Positions 5,215-8,368 of a DNA stretch of 8,368 nucleotides are shown piece by piece (the first letter of the stretch is position 1; each line of letters opens with the position of its first letter). Source of the DNA: Pseudomonadota bacterium (GTDB lineage: Bacteria; Pseudomonadota; Alphaproteobacteria; Micropepsales; Micropepsaceae). The position numbers and the translations under genes are program-made. The stretch covers positions 1 through 8,368 of the forward strand of contig JANYBR010000072.1 of NCBI GenBank assembly GCA_025360685.1. Direction: 5' to 3'. The notes beneath the pieces were generated by a model. The model saw only the letters and a list, made by a program, of their open reading frames with translations. It was not told the origin of the DNA and made no database searches.

Positions 5215-6680
5215 ACCATCACCTGCTCGGCGACATCTTCCTCTTCTTCCTGCCGTAAGTTCGACGGATCGATGATGCGCCGCTTCTTCCAGTCGCCCCT
5301 CGAAAACCAAATTGCACTGACGATGGCGGTAAGGACATTGGCGATGGGAAACGCCCACCAGATGCCATGCGCTCCCATATGGGCGCGCTGCGACAGCACG
5401 AAGGCGAGCGGAAAAGACAATACCCATTGCGAGATGAGGCTGATGACCATGGCGGCGAACATGTTGCCGCTGGCGCGCAACACGCCCATGAGAGCGAACT
5501 GTACGCCGATAAAGCCGAAGCTCCAGGAGACGGTGCGGATGAACACACTGGCCTCGTGGATGACGGCCTTGTCGTGCGGCACGAAAAAGGCCGCGACGTG
5601 ATTGGCGAAAACAAAGGCAACGATGCCGACGCCCGACAGCGCGGAGAAGGTGATGAGCGCGGCCAGCCGTGCCACGGCTTCGGCGCGCGGAATGTTGCCG
5701 GCTCCGATATTCTGGCCGACAAGGGTCGAAGTTGCCATCGAGAAACCCATCGCCGGTATGACGACGAACTGCAACACGTTGCCGCCCACGCCATAGGCCG
5801 CCGTCGTCACCGTGCCGAAGCTGGTGATCAGGAACATCATCATCGTGACGCCGAGCCCGCGCGCCGAGCCTTCGATCGCCGCGGGATAGCCCAGATTGAA
5901 GGCCCGCAGGATGAACGTGAAGTCGGGCCTAAGCTGGCGCAGCTTGAGCCGGATGCCGTAGCGCCCCGAAGTGAGAAGCGTGATCGCCACAGTCGCTGCG
6001 ACCGTTTGGCTGACCATCGTCGCCAGCGCCGCACCCATGACGCCCCAGCCGAAGTGGAAAATGAATAGCGGGTCGAGCACAAAGTTGATGAGCACCGATC
6101 CGGAGATAATGTAGAGCGGAATCGTCACCTGACCCACGCCGCGCATCTGGGACTGGAAACAGAAATAGGCGAAGGCGAGCGGCAGGCTCAGGAACTGCAC
6201 GCGCAGAAAGCCGAGCGCATTGTGATAGACCTCGGAGTCGACCTCCATCAGTTCCAGCAGATAGGGTGCGATGACGAAGCCGAGCAGGCCGAGCGCCATC
6301 GACACGGCGACGACCGTGAGCAGCGTCTGCCCGGCGACGTGATCGACCATGTCGCGATTGCGCGCGCCGACATATTGCGCGATCAGGGTCGAGCCGGCGA
6401 TCGTAAAGCCCATGCCGATCGACATCATCAGGAACATCAGCGGCATCGACACCGACACCGACGCGACGGCGGCCGCGCCAAGCCGCCCGACCCAGAACGC
6501 ATCGACCAGCTGATAGGCGATCTGCAGGATGTTGCCGCCCATGATCGGGAAGGCAAGCAGGAAGAGCGAACGCGGGATCGGTCCGTGCAACAAGCGCGGA
6601 TCGAACGGTCGACCGCCGAATCCGCCGGGTCCGCGCGCCGCCGGCATCTCGTCCGGCGGCTGGTCTTTGTCGGGGGTCAT
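5211..6680 (-). CDS. MATE family efflux transporter (NorM/DinF-like)
   Basis: The product is a 489-residue inner-membrane protein with about 12 hydrophobic helices in two homologous halves, the standard MATE size. Family marks include DAFWVGRLG (60-68), LIAQYVGARN (99-108), NFVLDPLFIF (199-208) and VGQNIGAGNIPRAE (321-334). MATE proteins export cationic drugs, toxic metabolites or organic acids in exchange for protons or sodium; the substrate here is unknown. The N-terminus carries about 30 Pro/Gly-rich cytosolic residues and the C-terminus an acidic EEEED tail, both longer than usual. The ATG at 6680 has only AGG directly next to it, so initiation may be weak. The stop codon overlaps the GTG of the split-barrel gene, making a two-gene unit. 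It lies 116 bp downstream of a lipoprotein gene on the same strand. Confidence 0.94.
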   Translation of the reverse strand: MTPDKDQPPDEMPAARGPGGFGGRPFDPRLLHGPIPRSLFLLAFPIMGGNILQIAYQLVDAFWVGRLGAAAVASVSVSMPLMFLMMSIGMGFTIAGSTLIAQYVGARNRDMVDHVAGQTLLTVVAVSMALGLLGFVIAPYLLELMEVDSEVYHNALGFLRVQFLSLPLAFAYFCFQSQMRGVGQVTIPLYIISGSVLINFVLDPLFIFHFGWGVMGAALATMVSQTVAATVAITLLTSGRYGIRLKLRQLRPDFTFILRAFNLGYPAAIEGSARGLGVTMMMFLITSFGTVTTAAYGVGGNVLQFVVIPAMGFSMATSTLVGQNIGAGNIPRAEAVARLAALITFSALSGVGIVAFVFANHVAAFFVPHDKAVIHEASVFIRTVSWSFGFIGVQFALMGVLRASGNMFAAMVISLISQWVLSFPLAFVLSQRAHMGAHGIWWAFPIANVLTAIVSAIWFSRGDWKKRRIIDPSNLRQEEEEDVAEQVMV

Positions 6681-6796
6681 CCTGTGATTTTCAGGCTTCC
6701 CGGCTGCTTTGGCAACGCGTCCCGGCTTTTATTGTCGATTGGCCGGCACGTATACCTGCAGCGCGCCGGGCGGAAGAAGCGTGTCGGGCTTTGACG

Positions 6797-7303
6797 TCAC
6801 TTCACGACCGCGGCGACCGACTTGGCGAAGCCATCTTCGACATCGTCGACACTCGTCGTTGCGCCGGCGATTCCGCCCAAGGCAAAGTCCTTGGAGACCT
6901 TGTACTGCGCGACAGTCGTACCGCTCGCATCCTCAAGCGTGACGTTTGCCTCGATGACGATCTGTCCCAGGCCTATGAGCATGGCGCGGGCGAAGGCACT
7001 GCCGCGGTCGAAGCGCGTGAAATGGATCTTCATCTTCAGCGCCGTTGCCACGCCGGATTGGTCAACAAGAACGCCAGGCGATTGCACCTGGATGTACGAC
7101 CTGACCTTTTGGCAGACGATACCGAAATCTCCATCCGACATGAGAACGCCGGTGGCGGCATCCGCGGAAACATCGGACAGATGGAGCGCGGCCTTTTGAT
7201 CCGTCGATAGCGGCTGAATCGCGGTCGGTACCGATACGCTGCCGGCGCATCCGGCAAGCATTGCCGCAAGCGCGATGGCGCACAGAACGCGAATGGGTTT
7301 CAT
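6797..7303 (-). CDS. Lipoprotein, DUF4410-like
   Basis: The product has 168 residues with a lipobox (AAMLAGC, lipidated Cys19; Ala at +2 predicts the outer membrane). The mature part has mixed alpha/beta character and a conserved-looking block FTRFDRGSAFARAMLIGLGQIVIEANVTL (95-123), with YKVSKDFALGGIAGA and VEDGFAKSVAAVV near the end. This resembles the DUF4410 group of small bacterial lipoproteins, whose function is not known; the call is from memory of the pattern. The Gly-rich hydrophobic piece at 102-118 may bury or insert in the envelope. AGAGAGGAA lies about 8 bases before the ATG. It starts 14 bp after the stop of the next lipoprotein gene, so the two form an operon and may act together at the envelope. 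Confidence 0.85.
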   Translation of the reverse strand: MKPIRVLCAIALAAMLAGCAGSVSVPTAIQPLSTDQKAALHLSDVSADAATGVLMSDGDFGIVCQKVRSYIQVQSPGVLVDQSGVATALKMKIHFTRFDRGSAFARAMLIGLGQIVIEANVTLEDASGTTVAQYKVSKDFALGGIAGATTSVDDVEDGFAKSVAAVVK

Positions 7304-7317
7304 GGGATGTTCCTCTC

Positions 7318-7785
7318 TCAGTGGGCGGGAGCCGGCGTTGTCGATGTCGCGGTCGAAGTGCCGGTTGATGGTGACAATGCGGTGGCTGACGGGCCGGCGG
7401 ATTTCAGTTCGATGCTATAGGTTCCCGGATAGGTGAGCGCGGCTCCCGTCGACGCATCGACCGCGGAATCGATCAGGCCGACATAGGGTAGCATGGCACC
7501 GACCATTCCAGCGGTCGTCATGTGTCCTGCGGCAAAGAATTTTCCTTCCAGGTAACCGGGCTTGATGCAGCGAATTTGGAGGACACTCTGACTTTTCTTG
7601 ATGACGACCGAGCCTGGAGTAACGACCGACCATTCTCCGCGATCGTTTGTGCAAGTGCAGGTGGCGCCGGCTATGGGTGTGGTTGCGACATAGATCGGCT
7701 GCGTCGTGCCATCGACGACCGAAGCGCAGCCCGCGGTCAACGACGCGGCGATGAGTGTGAGCGCTGCCTGCCGAAACCGCATCAT
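7318..7785 (-). CDS. Small lipoprotein, PEGA-like
   Basis: The product has 155 residues with a lipobox (SLTAGC, lipidated Cys20; Ala follows). After it come a beta-rich stretch beginning TTQPIYVATTPIAGATCTC (27-45) and TPGSVVIKK (56-64), a typical PEGA-like pattern, then GAMLPYVGLIDSAVDASTGA, often seen in small lipoproteins of this kind. Cys43, Cys45 and Cys73 could form a disulfide. The tail (128-155) is Ser/Thr/Pro/Ala-rich and probably disordered or wall-spanning. Two adjacent ATGs (7785 and 7782) are possible starts; GGGGGG touches the first and is 3 bases from the second, so neither spacing is ideal. It is the first gene of a two-lipoprotein operon. Its function is unknown. Confidence 0.85.
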   Translation of the reverse strand: MMRFRQAALTLIAASLTAGCASVVDGTTQPIYVATTPIAGATCTCTNDRGEWSVVTPGSVVIKKSQSVLQIRCIKPGYLEGKFFAAGHMTTAGMVGAMLPYVGLIDSAVDASTGAALTYPGTYSIELKSAGPSATALSPSTGTSTATSTTPAPAH

Positions 7786-7831
7786 CCCCCCAAACCAAGA
7801 ACGCCACAGCTAGCATCGAAGGGGAGCAAAT

Positions 7832-7846
7832 AGAAGTCGAACTTCT
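7832..7846. repeat. Inverted repeat AGAAGT-CGA-ACTTCT
   Basis: Perfect 6-base arms around a 3-base spacer lie about 50 bp upstream of the lipoprotein operon, in the place expected for an operator. No strong promoter hexamers are visible beside it; GCATAAATT further upstream on the minus strand is a possible -10. It is short enough that chance cannot be excluded. Confidence 0.35.
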
Positions 7847-7932
7847 TTGAAGCCCGATCTCGTTCACCACAAATTTATGCAGTTTCTTTCTCCGCACACG
7901 TCCGGAGCCAAAGCAAAGGTGGTGTCGAATAC

Positions 7933-7966
7933 AAAACGGCCGGTGCGGATTTCTCCGCGCCGGCCG
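7933..7966 (-). terminator. Intrinsic terminator of the cold-shock gene
   Basis: Read on the minus strand, a 13-bp GC-rich stem (arms 7954-7966 and 7937-7949, one G.U pair) closes a GAAA tetraloop and is followed at once by TTTTG. It begins 21 bp after the csp stop codon. The GNRA loop and near-perfect stem make this the clearest terminator in the window. It should insulate the lipoprotein operon from csp transcription. Confidence 0.9.
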
Positions 7967-7987
7967 CTTCGCAGAAATTGAAGTGGC

Positions 7988-8191
7988 TCAGACCGCCTTC
8001 AGGTTCACGGCTTTGGCGCCACGCGCATCCGGCTGGATGTCGAACGAGACGCGCTGGCCTTCGTTCAGCGAGCGCATGCCGGCTGCTTCAACGGCAGTGG
8101 CGTGCACGAACACGTCCTTGCCGCCGCCTTCCGGCGCGATAAAGCCAAAACCTTTGGCGGTATTGAAGAACTTCACGGTTCCAATGGTCAT
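7988..8191 (-). CDS. CspA-family cold-shock protein
   Basis: This is a 67-residue single cold-shock domain, the full family length. The nucleic-acid-binding motifs are RNP1 (KGFGFI, 13-18) and RNP2 (VFVHA, 27-31), with the usual GTVKFFN opening and GQRVSFDI strand. Such proteins melt RNA and DNA secondary structure as cytoplasmic RNA chaperones. Alphaproteobacteria carry several paralogues, so whether this one is cold-induced, growth-phase-induced or constitutive cannot be read here. AGGAAA sits 8 bases before the ATG. It is a monocistronic unit: its own terminator follows, and a long non-coding leader precedes it. Confidence 0.95.
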   Translation of the reverse strand: MTIGTVKFFNTAKGFGFIAPEGGGKDVFVHATAVEAAGMRSLNEGQRVSFDIQPDARGAKAVNLKAV

Positions 8192-8368
8192 TTCAAGCGT
8201 TTCCTAGTCACAAGATTCCACGTCGGCACATGCCGGCGCGGCACGGAAAACGGCCATCAGGGAGAGGAAGTGTTGCTGTCTCGTCCAGGCGCGCACTCAA
8301 GGCGGGCAGGGCTTCTATAACAGTGCGCTTTCTCTGACGGGACGCCGTCCACGTTGGCGCCCATATAG
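8192..8368 (-). promoter_or_regulatory. Upstream region and probable structured leader of the csp gene
   Basis: At least 177 bp with no credible gene precede csp. On the minus strand TTCCGTG (8248-8242) can pair with CGTGGAA (8222-8216), using two G.U pairs, around an inner GC-rich hairpin (8237-8222). This places a stem directly before the ribosome-binding site. Long folded leaders are known from csp mRNAs that act as thermosensors. TTATAG near 8318-8323 is a possible -10 without a good -35. Structure and promoter are inferences. Confidence 0.4.

Noticed and set aside
6681..6796. Terminator or promoter between the DUF4410-like gene and the MATE gene
   Set aside because: CCGGC/GCCGG pairings exist but without a T-run, and no convincing -35/-10 pair is visible; I see nothing definite there.

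Overview
The window looks chromosomal and alphaproteobacterial. The evidence is a GlnD N-terminus of alphaproteobacterial type, a cold-shock protein of the kind found in rhizobia and relatives, a stand-alone ClpX-type C4 zinc-finger protein, and one match to the GGAAC-N16-CGTT promoter of the alphaproteobacterial general stress sigma factor EcfG. Base composition is GC-rich apart from an AT-richer gap around 2220-2530. I cannot name a genus; a Rhizomicrobium/Micropepsis-like or Rhizobiales organism would fit. There are no tRNAs, rRNAs, CRISPR arrays, transposases, phage genes or recognisable defence genes.

Layout. (1) 1-2218, minus strand: Cu/Zn-type superoxide dismutase (sodC), glutathione S-transferase, then the 5' part of glnD, which runs off the left edge. 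(2) 2219-3450, plus strand: a regulatory-looking gap with a perfect 16-bp palindrome, an inverted repeat and 18-bp direct repeats, then a small zinc-finger/HTH protein, then a small secreted protein behind the EcfG-type promoter. (3) 3457-4665, minus strand: a lipoprotein alpha/beta hydrolase that converges tail to tail with the secreted protein, 6 bp apart. (4) 6680-4789, minus strand: a MATE efflux transporter translationally coupled, by a GTGA overlap, to a pyridoxamine-phosphate-oxidase-like flavin-fold protein. (5) 7785-6797, minus strand: two small lipoproteins 14 bp apart, almost certainly one operon. (6) 8191-7988, minus strand: a CspA-family protein with a strong intrinsic terminator and a structured leader.

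The common theme is stress and envelope maintenance: superoxide and electrophile handling (SodC, GST), efflux (MATE), a predicted EcfG-driven periplasmic protein, three lipoproteins and a cold-shock protein. GlnD, the PII nitrogen sensor, is the one central-metabolism gene.

I did not find a convincing undescribed multi-gene system. The best leads are a SodC whose bridging histidine is replaced by aspartate while its other metal ligands remain, the repeat array in front of the zinc-finger/HTH gene, and the EcfG promoter on an uncharacterised secreted protein. All family calls are from reading the translated sequence, with no database search.
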